Assembly (NCBI GenBank): GCA_905183005.1 | Contig: CAJJDO010000109.1 | Span: 150,671 to 214,670 of the forward strand | DNA length: 64,000 nucleotides | Direction of reading: 5' to 3' | Origin: Paramecium pentaurelia | Lineage: Eukaryota; Ciliophora; Oligohymenophorea; Peniculida; Parameciidae | Shown: positions 34,938-48,096 of the stretch, piece after piece | Layout: every line of letters begins with the position of its first letter | Position numbering within the stretch: position 1 is the stretch's first letter | Made by a program: the position numbers and the translations under genes | Notes under the pieces: generated by a model | What the model was told of the DNA's origin: nothing | The model's database searches: none | The model's input: only the letters and a program-made list of their open reading frames with translations

Positions 34938-37130
34938 GAATGGAAATTATTATTACTGCTAATATAGATTTATATTTTAATTATATAAATTTTATAATGG
35001 ATTAATAGGTTATTATTATTATTATATTTCCTATTTAATTGAAAATTCACCTATTCCACCCAATTAATTATAACTTTATTAAGTAGTTTATGGTTGAGTT
35101 CCAGATAAATTAAGTGTTATATCAAATGGATCAAATAAATTACCAGGCAATTAGGTTGTAATTTATGGTTATTATTATTATTATTTTTATTAATTTTAAT
35201 CTTAATTTCCAATAAGATTTTCAATATCAAATCCATATAATTTAGTTGAATCATTACTATTAGCAGGTTTAGCTTATTCTAATTCTGTTTTAGCTGGTGG
35301 ATATTCATCATATTCAACATCACCTATAGGTTTATTATCATAGATAGCTTTATGTGAATCACTAGGTGGTATTTATTCACAAATACCAGCTCTATGCTGA
35401 TCCCATTAAACATCTAATAAACCATAATATTCTTAAGCTCTTTTAGAGACTTCTATGGATGTTGAATTAATTTATGATTATATTAATTTTGCAATGGTAG
35501 GTTAAAATTTATTTATTTTAGGATATAATTTAATAAGAGCAGATAATACATATTCTTTAATAACATTCTTTTAATTAGGTTTTTCTAATAATTTAGTAAG
35601 TAGATCTAGAATTTCTTCTTCTGTTATTTAAATAGGAGTGTTATCTATTGCTGTTGCATCTCCTTTTAATAAAAGATGACCAAAATCTCCTATACAATAT
35701 GCAGTAGTTCTTGCTAATCCTTCTTAATTTAAATTTTCTTATAATGAGAAAAACAATTTATGAATAGCATAACTTTACAATTCAGGAGTACCAATAATTA
35801 AATGAATTAAAGATGAACTTGATTCTTCTTCAACATAATTTCCTGCCAATATCAAAATTTTAATGAATGTATCTATATACCATCTTCTTGATGGAGCATA
35901 TTTTTCAACAATTTAACAAATTTTATTAGTTAATTCTTTAGTAAAATCAGCATCTTCTTCAGTTAGACTAAGTAATACATTTAATAATTCTTTAACAATA
36001 CCTTTTACATTAGTTTCATTAGTAATTACATATAATAAATCTAATGCTAATGTTTTAATTGAATTATCATTTTCTTTCAAACATTCTAAAATAGTTTATT
36101 TATGTTTTTGAACAGCTTAGAGATCATGTTTCAATACTTTTTATAACATAAATAATGAAATATATTTACTATTTGCATCTTTATTCTATAAAAACTTACC
36201 TAAAATATTGATTCCTAAAGTCTTAAGAGTATTAGAAGATTCAATTGCAAAAATAGTTTTTACACATTCATATAAAACAGCATTACCTGAATTTTTAGTA
36301 TTATTTGTATTAGCTGCAACTTAAGTAAGGATATCTGAGACTTCTCCTGATAATTAAACATTTCCTTGACACATAATTCTAAAATATTTAAGAATCTCAA
36401 TTTATAAAAATGGATCTGATACTCCACCTATATCATATTCTGCAGAATAAGTAGAATAAATAGATTTGAATATTCTAACCATAGGTTATACAAATTTTTA
36501 AAATCTTTATTTTTGATCAGGTTGTATTTATAAAATATGTTATGCTAATTACAATGAAGCTACTAATACTCCATGATGTCTATCATCTAATAATAGTTCA
36601 ACTTTTTATGAAAACTCATCAATTTTTTCTGGTACACGTGTCACTATTCTAGTACTTGCTAAAGCTGCTTTTTTTTTTATATATGCTGTGCCATTCTGCA
36701 ATAATTTCAAAACCTCTCCTGATAATGATCTACACATTTCACTTGTGCATACTTCACTTAGTGCCATTAATGCCAATGATACTATATAATTAGATGGATT
36801 ATTTAAATCAATTCTAATTCGATTTGTGGCCATCATTAACACTTCACTTTTCTCATTAAATAATTGTGTCAATGCTAAATAACCTATTCTCTTTTCATTA
36901 TATGTATTGGCTGTTATTAAATGCAAACATTCCATTTAAGCAAAATCAGTCTCATAACCCAACATAGATATGAAAAGCAACTTAGCCACATTTCTGGGTC
37001 TATATTCTGATTCATTTGCTGAAAAGGATTCTCTTATCAATGCTTATTCTTTCTTTATTAATGCTCTCTCTTCTGCAGCTGTTTTACATGTTCTAATATT
37101 TCTAATCAAATCTCTTAATTTCGTTGACAT
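34275..37130 (-). CDS. AP1G1: AP-1 complex gamma adaptin
   Basis: 934 residues. The N-terminal trunk follows gamma adaptin closely: LRDLIRNIRTCKTAAEERAL, ESEYRPRNVAKLLFISMLGY, DPFLQIEILKYFRIM, FGHLL-type HEAT repeats to about residue 590. A Gln-rich hinge with clathrin-box-like LFDPFD and a run of 25 consecutive glutamines (all TAA, 34863-34937) leads to the gamma ear: FAVLKYMKLQLTQPTSSTIN, VISTLKITNSNQGQKGIVMK, TFNKFPPEY. Introns 34595-34619 (25 nt, AAG acceptor) and 34404-34429 lie inside the ear. AP-1 sorts cargo between trans-Golgi and endosomes. The ear alignment supports both introns. The start is the Met of MSTKLRDLIR. Confidence 0.96.
34863..34937 (-). repeat. glutamine tract made of 25 TAA codons
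   Basis: A pure 75-base TTA array on the plus strand, read as 25 TAA (Gln) codons in the gamma-adaptin hinge. A similar 14-codon tract is in the MADS gene at 410-451. It is a microsatellite likely to vary in length. Confidence 0.9.
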
Positions 37131-37357
37131 TTATTTTCCAATGTTTAAAGATATATAAATTATTAATATTAATGTAAAATTCACTTGTTGTTTAATTAAA
37201 AAATGACAACATTTTGTTTATCATTCTTGCATGATTCAAAATAAAAAACTAAATTATATCATTATCAATTAATATATATTTATTATACTCTAATACTATC
37301 ACTCCAGTGATTTCTTATTGAATAAATTCATAACAATTTATATTTAAATTACTTTTT

Positions 37358-39307
37358 ATGCAATAATCACCAAATACTAGATAGATATTAGATTTAGATT
37401 TTTAAAAAGAACTTTATTAAGAAGATCTAAAGAAACTTGTGTCTAATATATAAGATAAATAAAAATTATATAACGACAATAGATTATAATAAAATGAACT
37501 GGTCTAAAAAATCATAAGAATATGTTAATAAAAATATGAGGATGATATTATTAAGAAGAGAATTGAATTATAAGAGCTAAAATAAAAGTCTGATGAATAA
37601 AAGGCTAAATAAGATGAAGAATATAGTAATTTAGAAATGGAACTTAAAAATAAAATAGTAAATGTATTCATACGTTTTCAAAAATATTACGAAAAAATAG
37701 CATAAGAAAAAAGTAAATTAGAAGAATATATTATTGGAGATACAATTGATGGTGATTATACTCTAATTTTATAAAGTGTTCATTAATCATTATCTGATTT
37801 TGAATTAGCTAAAGACAATGAATGTATAAATTAATAAACATTTCTATCCTTAAAATCTCCAAATATTCACACTAAATAACATTAAAAAATGTCTCATTTA
37901 AATTCATATGTTAATACACTTATTTTCAAAATTGAAAACGCAGATCAATAAATTTTAAATAATTAATCTGAAAATTCATAAATCTAATTAATTTTATCAT
38001 AAAAACTCACATCCCTCAAACAATAAATAAGATAACTATAATAATTTAATTAAGATTGTATACAAGAAGTATTTGATCTTTAATAAGACTTTCTTACTAA
38101 TCAAAGAAATCTTAAAAATTTAAGAATTAATATTTAAAATGCTTTTGCTAAAGATGAAGAAAAAAAGTGTGCAGAAATTAGTTAATTAGAATAATAAAAA
38201 AATGACATGGATAAAAGTTATAAATCTTATACTTAAATTATGTTATAAGGAAATAATTAAAGAAAAGATTATGAAGAAAATATATTTAGATTAATTTCAT
38301 TATCAAATTCATTAATCCAATCATTAAATAATAGTATTGAATAATTTAGATCATAATTGGAAGCATTTTCATTAACTCCAGATACCAAAACACCTACTAA
38401 TGCTTCAATCAAAAAACTTAATCTATTGAATCCCTATAAAAAAATTTTAAATGAAAAAATACAAACAGAACCTTCTACATATAATGTATAGAAATCAGTA
38501 TACTTTAGAAGAAAACTTTAAGTTGAAAAATTAGGATCAATTAAAACAGATGAGAATAATATTTCTGCTATTTTTAAATAAACTTCTCAATCACCTAATT
38601 TTAGAAGTTAAATTTTACCAGAAAAATAAACGGCATTACCATTAAAATGTTCTTGTCCTCCTGAATGTTAATGTTAATAATATATCTAAGAATAAATTCA
38701 TACTTGTAATAATTAATTATATATCAATTAAAAAGGAATTATTTTATGTTAGGTTTGTTAAATTTCCTTTTAAATAAATGAACATCAATTTTACTGTTAA
38801 TTCAATAAGACTAAAAATAAGTTCAAATAATTTCAAGATTTTATCCATTCTTTTTGGAAATATATAATAAGTTTAACGTTAAATTAATCTATTGTAGATT
38901 TTTGGATAGGTCTAATTATTAATTGTAAATAATAATGGTAAAATGGTTCACCTAGATTACCTTCTATAAAATAAGATGAAATTATTGTAAATTTTCAATC
39001 GAATTGTCCAAATCATAGTTATTGTAATCATAAAAGTCTTCTGCCTCAAATACATTCTAATTGTAATACTCCTTTATAATTTTCCAATTATGGAGATGTT
39101 ATATGTAAAAGATGCCAGTATTCTATGTTTATTTAATATCATTTAATTTAATGTCCTGAAAATAATTAATTTTATGCATTTTAAAGTGTAGAAGAATTCA
39201 TTTTATCAATTGATCCATATATAAAATAATTGATAAGATAAGAAAAAAATGATTGTAATTAATTTTTATAATCATTGATTATTAATTTGAATAAAAAATG
39301 GAAATGA
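37358..39307 (+). CDS. coiled coil plus Cys-rich domain protein, tandem copy 1
   Basis: An intronless 649-residue protein. Residues 1 to about 400 are Gln/Lys/Glu-rich coiled coil. A C-terminal Cys/His-rich module of about 215 residues follows, beginning TALPLKCSCPPECQC, with IHTCNNQLYINQKGI, a CQVCQ pair, NCPNHSYCNHKSLLP and YGDVICKRCQYSMF, ending near QCPENNQFY. About 15 cysteines and several histidines are arranged as zinc ligands might be. The last codons (Lys-Lys-Trp-Lys) match its neighbour. No known domain name fits. Its tandem partner follows 46 bases after the stop. Confidence 0.72.
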
Positions 39308-39353
39308 TTTATTTTATATATAATGTTTATCACATAAAATTAAAAAATTAAAA

Positions 39354-41327
39354 ATGAACACCAAGAACATAATTGACTCTGATTTTCATTCGAATGTTAT
39401 CAATTTAGAATTAAAGTCATTTGTTTAGAAAATATAAGATAGATAAAAAAGATTATCTGAGTTATCGAAATAACTAGATGAAACCATTTAGAAATCATTA
39501 TCAATTAATTCTACTATTTTTGAAAGAGAATTAAGAAACAAATAAAAAGAAATGAAGAAAACTAAATTGGAAAATGAAAAAAGAGTGACTAAAATTAAAA
39601 AAGAATATGATCTTACTGAAAATTCTAACTTATAAAAACTATTATAAAAGTAATAAGAGTATAGAGCTAATTATGAATAACTATATTAAGAAGAAATTCA
39701 TTTTGTTAAGTTTTTAGATTAGCAAACAAAAAACAGTAGCTATTTTTCAGTTATAAATTCTATTTTGAATGATAGTTTAATATTCTCTGGTTAAAAATTA
39801 GATAATTCAAGTGTTCTAGAATATTTAACAGGATAAAATAAAAACAAAATTCCAAACTTTCATAATTCGATTAAATTAACAATTTAACAATTATAAAATA
39901 TTGAAGAAAATTTATAATTAATACTCAATTCTAATAATGTGATTGAGTCACAATTATAATTGCTCTAATAATCATTATAGAATTTTATTAATGTTCTAAA
40001 AACAACACAAACTTCAATTGATGAAATCTTATTGGAAATGGAACAAATTTAAAAGGAAATATTTGATTCTGATAAAATTAGAAAAAATAATATTATATTA
40101 ATACAATCAATAATCAAAGAAAATTAAGATTAAAAAGAATTAGAAATTCAAGAATTTATAAAAATGAATGACAATTTATTAAAATAACTTATGTCTGCTA
40201 TTGAAATAAATAGAAAATATTCAATATTTTAATAATAATCAAATGAAGATCTTTAAAAATTATCTTAATTATCAGAAATATAATTATAAAATATTTCATA
40301 AATAGAAAATAAAAAATAAAATAAATAAGGTTGTGTATAATTAAAAAAAATACCAACAGTTCTCTTATCTAGAACAAGAATATATTCTGATCATAATAAG
40401 GATTTAAATGAATTATTAAATAAATCAAATGATTAATCTTTAGAATTGGGAGGTAAAAGAGATTTTATGGCTTTAGAATCTTCTTTTCTTTATTAATCAT
40501 AATAAGCTATAAATACTGAAAAATCAATAATAAATTAAGTAATATAAAAGTAAGTATAATCATAAAGTCCAAATAGTACAAAATATTTGGAAAAGAAATC
40601 TCCACTTATTCCTCATAGTACAACATATAAACCAATTGCACATGTTGATAAAAAAACTGCATTACCTTTAAAATGTTCTTGTCCTCCTTAATGTTTATGT
40701 TCATCTTAAATTATTATGCAAATTCATTAATGCAATTATTAATTGTATATCAATTCATAAGGTTATGTTATGTGCCAATAATGTTAATTTTCATAATAAA
40801 TTTAAGATTATGGATTCTACTGTCCTTAAAATAGGTAGAAAAATAAATTTAAAAATTATGAAGATTTTTTATTTTCATTTTGGTTACATCTTACTACTTT
40901 AACAATAAATGAATAAATTGTTGAGTTTTGGGATAATTTATAAGTAAATTGTTAAAGATAATGGATTTAAGGTAAATAAGTAGAATTAAATGATTTAACA
41001 GATGAAAATAGTATTATTAACTTAATTGCATACTGTCCTTCTAATAGTAAATGCTATCACAAAACTAGTTAATAATAAGTTCATTTTTGTTAAAGTCCAT
41101 TAATGATTAATTCATTAGGTGAACTGATTTGTAAGAAATGCAATTTTTTTGGAAATCCTTAATTTCATTTTATTTAATGTCCAGAATAAAAGGGATTCTA
41201 TTTTTATCAGAATATAGATTTATTCCTCAATTCTATTGATCTTAATAATTCAAATTTTGAATCAGAAAAACAAAATTTAGAATTTTTATAGAAACTGAGA
41301 AAAAATTTATTAAAAAAATGGAAATGA
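39354..41327 (+). CDS. coiled coil plus Cys-rich domain protein, tandem copy 2
   Basis: An intronless 657-residue paralogue of the preceding gene with the same layout. The coiled-coil part is diverged, while the C-terminal module keeps TALPLKCSCPPQCLC, IHQCNYQLYINSQGY, CQQCQ, a Trp-containing FW stretch, YCPSNSKCYHKTSQ, LGELICKKCNFFG and QCPEQKGFY. Both end in KKWK. The stronger conservation of the Cys module suggests that it carries the shared function, perhaps metal or nucleic-acid binding; this is inference. Confidence 0.72.
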
Positions 41328-41369
41328 TATTAATTACAATTTCTTATTTATTTTTTTATATATAAGCAG

Positions 41370-41978
41370 TCACAAATTTTCTAATGCTTTATCTATTAAT
41401 TTTCTCACTTTTTTTTTATATTCATCAGGTCTATCTCTAAATTATATTCCTGCATCAACATTTGCTGGTGAATTAATATTTGGTTCAGACAACATTGAAA
41501 CTATAGAAATTAAAACATCTTCTGGTGTAAGAATAGGTCTCCATCTAAGATTATTATTTTAAATAATACCTTGTTTCTGGAGGTTCTTAGTCATTAAATT
41601 CATCTTATGCATGTAAAATTGATATACAAACTCTTCCATCAGTATAAACTAATTTTAATGATAATTAAATACTATTAGGATGCCACATCTCTGTTAAGAA
41701 TTTAAAAGTTGGTGGTGAATTTGGATAATCATCTGGAAATTTCATTAAAGCCTAAAAATATCCACCTTCATATAAAGTGTCTGAAGGACCTGCAAAGCTA
41801 ATATTCCATGAGTATAAGCTATTTCCATCTAATCCAACAGAAACACCTTCTATAGTTTTACTTTCTTCCAATTCTAAAATTTATAAATTCAATTACACTT
41901 AAGTTACTTTTTGAGAAGAGTCACAGTGTAACTAGCAGATTAAATGGGGGCTGTATGAGTTGATTATGATTATTACAT
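41370..41978 (-). CDS. UBE2G1: ubiquitin-conjugating enzyme E2, UBE2G/UBC7 type
   Basis: 178 residues after introns 41874-41896, 41649-41672 and 41545-41569. The UBC fold reads VTLLKKQLKQLEESKTIEGV, LYSWNISFAGPSDTLYEGGY, FPDDYPNSPP, then HPNIYTDGRVCISILH with the catalytic Cys, followed by the acidic-loop insertion typical of UBE2G/UBC7 (AQDEFNDQEPPETRW), and SMLSEPNINSPANVDA. This class works with ER-associated degradation ligases. All three introns are fixed by the fold. The N-terminal extension MQQSQSTHTAP is Gln/Ser-rich. Confidence 0.94.
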
Positions 41979-42128
41979 AAATTATTTTAAATAAAATATT
42001 ATTACAACCTTTTATGAACATGGATTATCAAAAATCATATTATAAATATATAATACATATAATGAAAAACTAAGAAACATAAATAAATGATTTTTTATGT
42101 AAAATTCAATATTTTATTTAATATAAGA

Positions 42129-43337
42129 ATGAAAGGTAAGAAATTTATATTATTATTTGGGATAATTTTATACATCATCTATGGAAGAATAATTCATTCT
42201 CTAATGATTGGAGAACAAAGAACTTATCAAAATATTGAAGATTAAATTGTTATAATTACAGGAGCATCAACTGGAATAGGAATGGAAGCAGCTAGAGAAT
42301 TTGCAAAATTATAAGCTACTGTTATTTTTGCATGTAGAGATAAAGAATCAACAGAAAATATAATTAATGAATTAATCTAATCAACTAAAAATAATAAATT
42401 ATACTTCATTTAATTAGACTTAGAATAAACAAACAGTATAATCTCTTTTGTTGAACAATTTAAAAAACAGTTTAAATATTTGAACATACTTATTAATAAT
42501 GCAGGCATTGCAGATTTTGATATAGAATATGTAAGTGGAATTGAAAAAATAGTAAAAGTCAATTAAATAGGTTGGGTCTTATTGACTCATTAACTTATTG
42601 ATTATTTTAATGAGAGAGGCAGAATAATTAATATAGTTAGTCATATGTACACTTGGATTTAAGAAAAAGTAGACATATTAAAAGCATTCAAAGGTGACTT
42701 AAATTATAGATATGCTATCAGTCAATATTTCAAGGTCTCTTCATCTTTATATTTATAATAATTATTAAAAGAATAAAACAAAGATATAAAAGTATTATTA
42801 GTGGCACCTGGAGCTGTAAATACAGAAATCTATGAAAAGAGTTTAAAAAATTAATTTATCCTTAGATCATTAGCCATGGTGATGAAATTTATTATGGCTC
42901 CATTTTTTTTAAGTCCAAATGAAGCTAGTTAAACATATTTATATGCAGCTCTTAGAACTTATGATTAAATCAGAGATGAAGAATTATATAATTTTAATAA
43001 AGTGGGAAAACTTAATTAAGATATGATTCAATTTAATTAAGGTTAAGAAATATATGAAACTAGTTTGAAATTAGGATTTAAAGATATAGAACTACCTAAA
43101 ATAAAAAAAATTAAATTAAATTACAAATAATTTGGAAATAATCAAAAATCTTCATGGCCTGAATGCTTTGGAAAAACTGTTTAATAAGCAATTTTAATAA
43201 TAAAAAAAGATGGGCCTAATTTGTTGATTTAAGTATTACCTGAAGGTTCCATTGTAACTATGGATTATAGAAGAGATCGAGTTAGAATTTTTCATAATTC
43301 ATAAGGGATTGTAATTTAAGTTCCTTCTATTGGATGA
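42129..43337 (+). CDS. short-chain dehydrogenase-like protein fused to a potato inhibitor I domain
   Basis: 402 residues in one intronless frame. An N-terminal hydrophobic segment (KFILLFGIILYIIYG) is followed by an SDR fold: ITGASTGIGMEAAREF (NAD(P) loop, about residues 41-56), CRD-type specificity loop, NNAGIADF, a catalytic-Ser region (IINIVSHMY) and a Tyr motif that reads YAISQ, where family members have YxxSK, so the catalytic Lys appears to be Gln. The last 62 residues (from about 341) are a complete potato inhibitor I domain: SSWPECFGKTVQQA, VLPEGSIVTMDYRRDRVRIF, IQVPSIG, with the binding-loop P1 Met and both scaffold Arg in place. Family knowledge: these inhibit subtilisin/chymotrypsin-type proteases. 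The fusion is unusual; membrane anchoring is inferred. Confidence 0.88.
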
Positions 43338-43398
43338 TTATATTAAAATATATTTATAATATTTTATGAATGATTTATAAATAATATTTTGATTTCTA

Positions 43399-44803
43399 AT
43401 GATTGGATAAAGCAAGACTGAATTACATTAAGTATTTAAAAGTTTTGATAAAGATGGAAGTGGATATATTGATAAGTAAGAGCTCCATTTAATAGCTTAA
43501 TAATTGAATTAAGAAATCAGTTAAGAAGAGATTGATAAAGTATTAGTATTTTCTATTATTTTATAGTTAATGGCAGTTGTTGATATAAATAAGGATAATT
43601 AAATATCTTTTGATGAATTTTGGAATTGGTGGTAATTTGGAAAAAATGGTCATTTAGAAAAATTAGTATTTATGAAATTGAAACTGATGAATTTATTAAA
43701 GAAGGTTAATTCATAATTCACTAGATTTGGAATATCTTTCTTTGAAAAATAAGATAAAAATTATGATCATCATTATTGGGCAATAAATTATGGTGATCAA
43801 CCTTGTCATTTAAGAGTAGATAGTACCATCTTATATAATGGTAAAGGAATTGCTGAAGCTTTAAATAATGAAAATAAATTATTAAAAGGAATTTAATTAA
43901 CATAAGGTAAATATTTTGATTTAACATTCATTATACGTACTCTATAACCTGAAATAGCTAAACAGAAATTTTAATAATTATATAATGATTTCATTTAAAA
44001 ATTATAAAAGGTAGAATCAGAAGAATCAATGGAAATTTATGAGTTTCTTTCTAAATGTGATTTATAAGTTTCTGCTAATACAGACAGTGTAATATTATTA
44101 ATTATTATTGCAGCTTATTCTGTAACTTACAATTAAACATCCTTTAGTTTAGGATTTTATTGAAACCTAATATAGTCCTTTTTTAGATTAATTGGGAGAG
44201 GATCTTGAAGTTTAAGTAGAATTAAATGTAGGTGTAAAAAATGGATTGAAAAAAATGATGAAAAAGAATTAGATTTTTATAAAATATTTGTTAGAAGGTT
44301 TCTTAGTTGAATTTTAAGCTAAATTTAATTCATCTCTTGCAAAAAAAATATTTAACTTAGTACTCTTTCTTATTTAATAAGCATAATCAAAGAAAATGGA
44401 AAAAAAATAAGTGCTTTCACAATTTAAATAAGGATTTACATTTCCTCTTCTTTTTAAACATTCTAAATTTCATTTATAATTTAAAAATATGGAAGATGTT
44501 GATGTTTTTCTTAAATCTTTAGGTCTCGATGAATTAGTTGAAGATTAACCTAATGCAAGAGATTTATTATAAGAGATTATTTAGGAAGATGAAATTAAAG
44601 AATTTAAAAATCCAGAAGAAGATGTTTACATTCTCTATTAAATTTATTAATTTGCAAAATAATACTTAATTGCTAAAGGATCAGTCTTTGCATTATTTCC
44701 AAATGCACTCATTAAATTAGAATTTAATTTTGAAGGTTTAGCAGATGTTATGGAATGTATATTTAGAGAAGATGCAGAAAGTCTTAAAAAAAATTAGAAA
44801 TGA
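43399..44803 (+). CDS. EF-hand calcium-binding protein
   Basis: 450 residues after introns 43540-43566 (27 nt) and 44089-44113 (25 nt, CAG acceptor). Two canonical EF-hands at the N-terminus: DKDGSGYIDKQE (about residues 16-27) and DINKDNQISFDE, both with full Ca2+ ligand sets. The remaining 370 residues are helical and unrecognised, with an acidic stretch near the end (EEDVYILYQIYQF) and a FNFEGLADVMECIF block. It is probably a Ca2+-regulated effector of unknown role. It starts 61 bases after the SDR fusion stop. Confidence 0.82.
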
Positions 44804-44927
44804 TTTGAATACCAATATTTATAAAAGAATTTAAAATAAATTAAAATCTCTTTATAATTTTTTATTTAATATATATCAAACTAAACTGAGTAGCTAAAAT
44901 TATTAATAATAAATTTTATTACAATTT

Positions 44928-46243
44928 ATGAATTTAAGAAAGTTTTCTTAACAATCATATTTCAAATAAAAAACATCAAATGCATATAAAAATGATATTA
45001 TCAAAGAAGAATAAAATGAAACAAAAACAAGTTAAAGTAAAATCATTTTATTATATAAGATCAATTACATAAAAAATTTCCAACATAAACATCAACTTCA
45101 CCTTATACCAAGAATTCTTCTTCATAATGTAAATAAGAAATAATCTATAGTTTTTTAGAAATTCAAATGTTTTACATCTAGTACATCTCCTTTATAGAAA
45201 TATCACATTAAATAAAAAGATTCAATTAGTACTGTGTCTCATTTTCTTATTGAAAATAAATAAATGTAAATGTAATCTTAATCTGAATAAAAAGAAGTGA
45301 TTGACAGATTACTTAAATGGGGAAAACGTAAATAAAGTGAAATTTAAGAATAATAATAAAAATATTAAATTGAACAAAAGAAAAATCTTTGGGACAAACC
45401 AAAATTATCAAAAGAAACTCTTAAAATTTTTGAATCAGGATTGAAACATCATTAAGAATTGAATAACTTTATTAAATTGAAACATTAATTCACACAATTA
45501 TCAAATAATTACCCACCTTTGTAAAAACTTGATAAATTAAAGAAAGGAATCAAAATTAAGATTGAAATTGATAAGGAAATAGAAGATAATCCAGATGATA
45601 TTAATGATAAAACAACATAGTATAAATGTATTAATGAGATATAATCAAATACTTAAGGAATATTGAATAGAGAATTTCGTAGCATATCTGATTACACAAC
45701 AATGCCTATACACCTCAGATATGAATATGAAATAAAATTAAAGAATGCCAAATTAAAGTAAAAGATTGATGAAAAAGAGAAAGCCTTTTAAAAGGAATTA
45801 GAATTAGCAAAAAGTATAATTTAATGCATATCAAAGAATATAATAGTACTACAGAATAATTTGAACATTTCTTAAAAGAATAGGAGAATTTCTTGAAAAA
45901 GAAATAATAATTTTATGATACTAATTTAAAAAAAGAATTGGAAAAAATATAAGAAATTGATTCCTAATTCTCATATAAGCCAGATATTAACCTTCCTCCT
46001 TAATCAATAATAAGTACGAATAATTAATAATAAGATGACAATTTTAATGAAAAACTTCATTCTCTTAGAAATAGACAATAAAGATAAAAAAATATCTACT
46101 TTTTTAAATCTACACTACCTGATTTAAGGAGAAATATTATATAAAAGTATTATGAAGTAAATATTTAATATAATATAATATAGATACTCCATAAAAGTGA
46201 TTACATGACAATTTCTCATATTTAATTTTTAACAGAAAGTTGA
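44928..46243 (+). CDS. coiled-coil protein, unknown (possibly cytoskeletal)
   Basis: 415 residues after introns 45037-45059 (AAG), 45129-45150 and 45814-45836 (AAG). A Ser/Thr/Gln-rich basic N-terminus leads to helical segments (QKEVIDRLLKWGKRKQ, KLSKETLKIFESGLKHHQEL, KLKQKIDEKEKAFQKELELA) and a Pro-containing tail (YKPDINLPPQS). No family is named with confidence. The stop is 16 bases from the stop of the convergent kinase gene. Confidence 0.58.
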
Positions 46244-46259
46244 TAAATAATTACTTATA

Positions 46260-47498
46260 TCAAGATAATGCATATATATTCACAGTTTATTAAAATAAAG
46301 GATTACTTAATATTTATTCTATTGTAAATCTCTAATTAACATTTTTCTCTAAACAACCTTTAATTAAATAAGTAATATTTTAATTCATATCGTTTGGTAA
46401 CTTAACTTTATTCTATTGTATTGCTTTATATAATTCTTTGTCATTTTATCCTTTAAAAGGATATTCCCCCAAGAGCATTCTATATAGCAATATTCCTAAT
46501 GACCAAATATCTGAGCATATAGGGTTATGAGGTATCTAAATTATAATTATTTATACTTTGGAAACCAATTCAGGAGACATATAACTTGGAGTTCCACAAA
46601 AAACATTAACCTTTTAATTATCTTAAATGCAAATAGAAAATCCAAAATCTATTAATTTCACATAATTATCTGTTAATAGAAGAATATTTTCCATTTTAAT
46701 ATCTCTATGTGCTATATTTTTGCTATGTAGATATTTAATTGCATTAGCCAATTATTGAAAAATATATAAACCTTCTTGTGTTGGTAGTAATCTTTTGGAT
46801 TTGGATTTAACATAAACAGCTAATGACTAATTAGATATATATTCCATCACTAAATTGATCTATGATATATAAATTAATACTGATTTTCTATCTTCTATAG
46901 CATAAATCAATTTAATGATATTACTATGATTAATTCTTTTTAATATTGAGATTTCTCTTTTAATATTATTCATTTTTTAATTGTCATTTATTTTACTTTT
47001 ATCATATATTTTTATTGCATATTTCATTTTACTATTTTTTTCAATACATAATCTTACAGTTGCATATGAACCTTAGCCTAAAATTGATTCTAATCTAAAA
47101 TTCCCAATTTATATATCTTAATTACACAATTAATTTAAATCTAAATTGTTTTTCATTGGTTTTATTGTTTATTCTTCTTATTTTTCTTCTGTATAAATTG
47201 CCAAAATGTTGGTAATTCTACAAAATGGTTTTTTAACATTCGTTTATGAATTTAACTATATTTTAGGATTTTTTAATATTTTATTATTATCTTTATCTTT
47301 TTGAATGTCTTAACTCTTTATTTTATGATTTTCAAATGAACTTGTTTTCAATTTGCTTACAAATGAAATCTTACTTTCTATACTTGATAATATTTTATTT
47401 GCTAATCTATTCTCCTTATTATTTTCAATTGATTATAAATCATAATGATTCATTGAAGTTTTACTTTAGTTAATTTGATTCTTTAAAGTGTGTTTCAT
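46260..47498 (-). CDS. serine/threonine protein kinase (CAMK/SNF1-like)
   Basis: 398 residues after introns 46860-46880 and 46536-46556 (21 nt each). Kinase subdomains are complete: LGQGSYATVRL glycine loop, YAIKIYDKSK (VAIK lysine), EISILKRINHSNIIKL, HRDIKMENILLL catalytic loop, LIDFGFS, CGTPSYMSPE activation segment, SDIWSLGILLYRML and a final R in NQRFTIEQIL. The 120-residue N-terminal extension is basic and Ser/Asn-rich. The CGTPSYMSPE and DIW/LLY motifs place it near the CAMK/SNF1 group. The activation segment appears intact, so it should be active. Confidence 0.92.
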
Positions 47499-48096
47499 AT
47501 TTAATTTAATAACGACACTAATTTAATAATAAATATTTAAAGTAAAAATGAACCCTTATATATAAGCAAGGTATAAGGATTAATTATTTTAAATATAAAA
47601 ATCACTATAGAATCTATGATAATAATATGAATTCATTATAATTTAGAACCTATTTATAATAAACTAAAATATAAATAAACTGATATCTAATTCTTAAACT
47701 ATTATATACTCTATTTTTAAATATATTAAATTATGAATGAATATCGTAAAAAAATTGTGGATTTATATATAAATTATTCTATATTTTAATTAAGAGTTCT
47801 CTTGTTTACTTCTAATTCTTTTATATTTGAACTTCCACAAATAATTTGCTTTGTTATAGAAGTTAATCAGTAAGTATTTATAAGAAGTTCATTAATTTTT
47901 ATTTTATTAATCAAATATTTATATTATCATTGACAATCCTATTATCATCCTTTAGTCTTTTTTCTTTTCAAATAAAATGGACAGTTGTATGTATGAACGT
48001 ACACAATTTCTTGTGATTATTTTAGATGAATTACTTTCAAATATAAAAAATAATTAATGAATTAAAATGAGAATTATATTATATCATTTTAATAAT
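47499..48096. other. AT-rich intergenic region
   Basis: About 600 bases between the kinase start (-) and the HTH gene stop (-). A short plus-strand frame near 47734 (MNEYRKKIVDLYINYS) soon becomes low complexity and is not convincing. Nothing else is seen. Confidence 0.45.
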
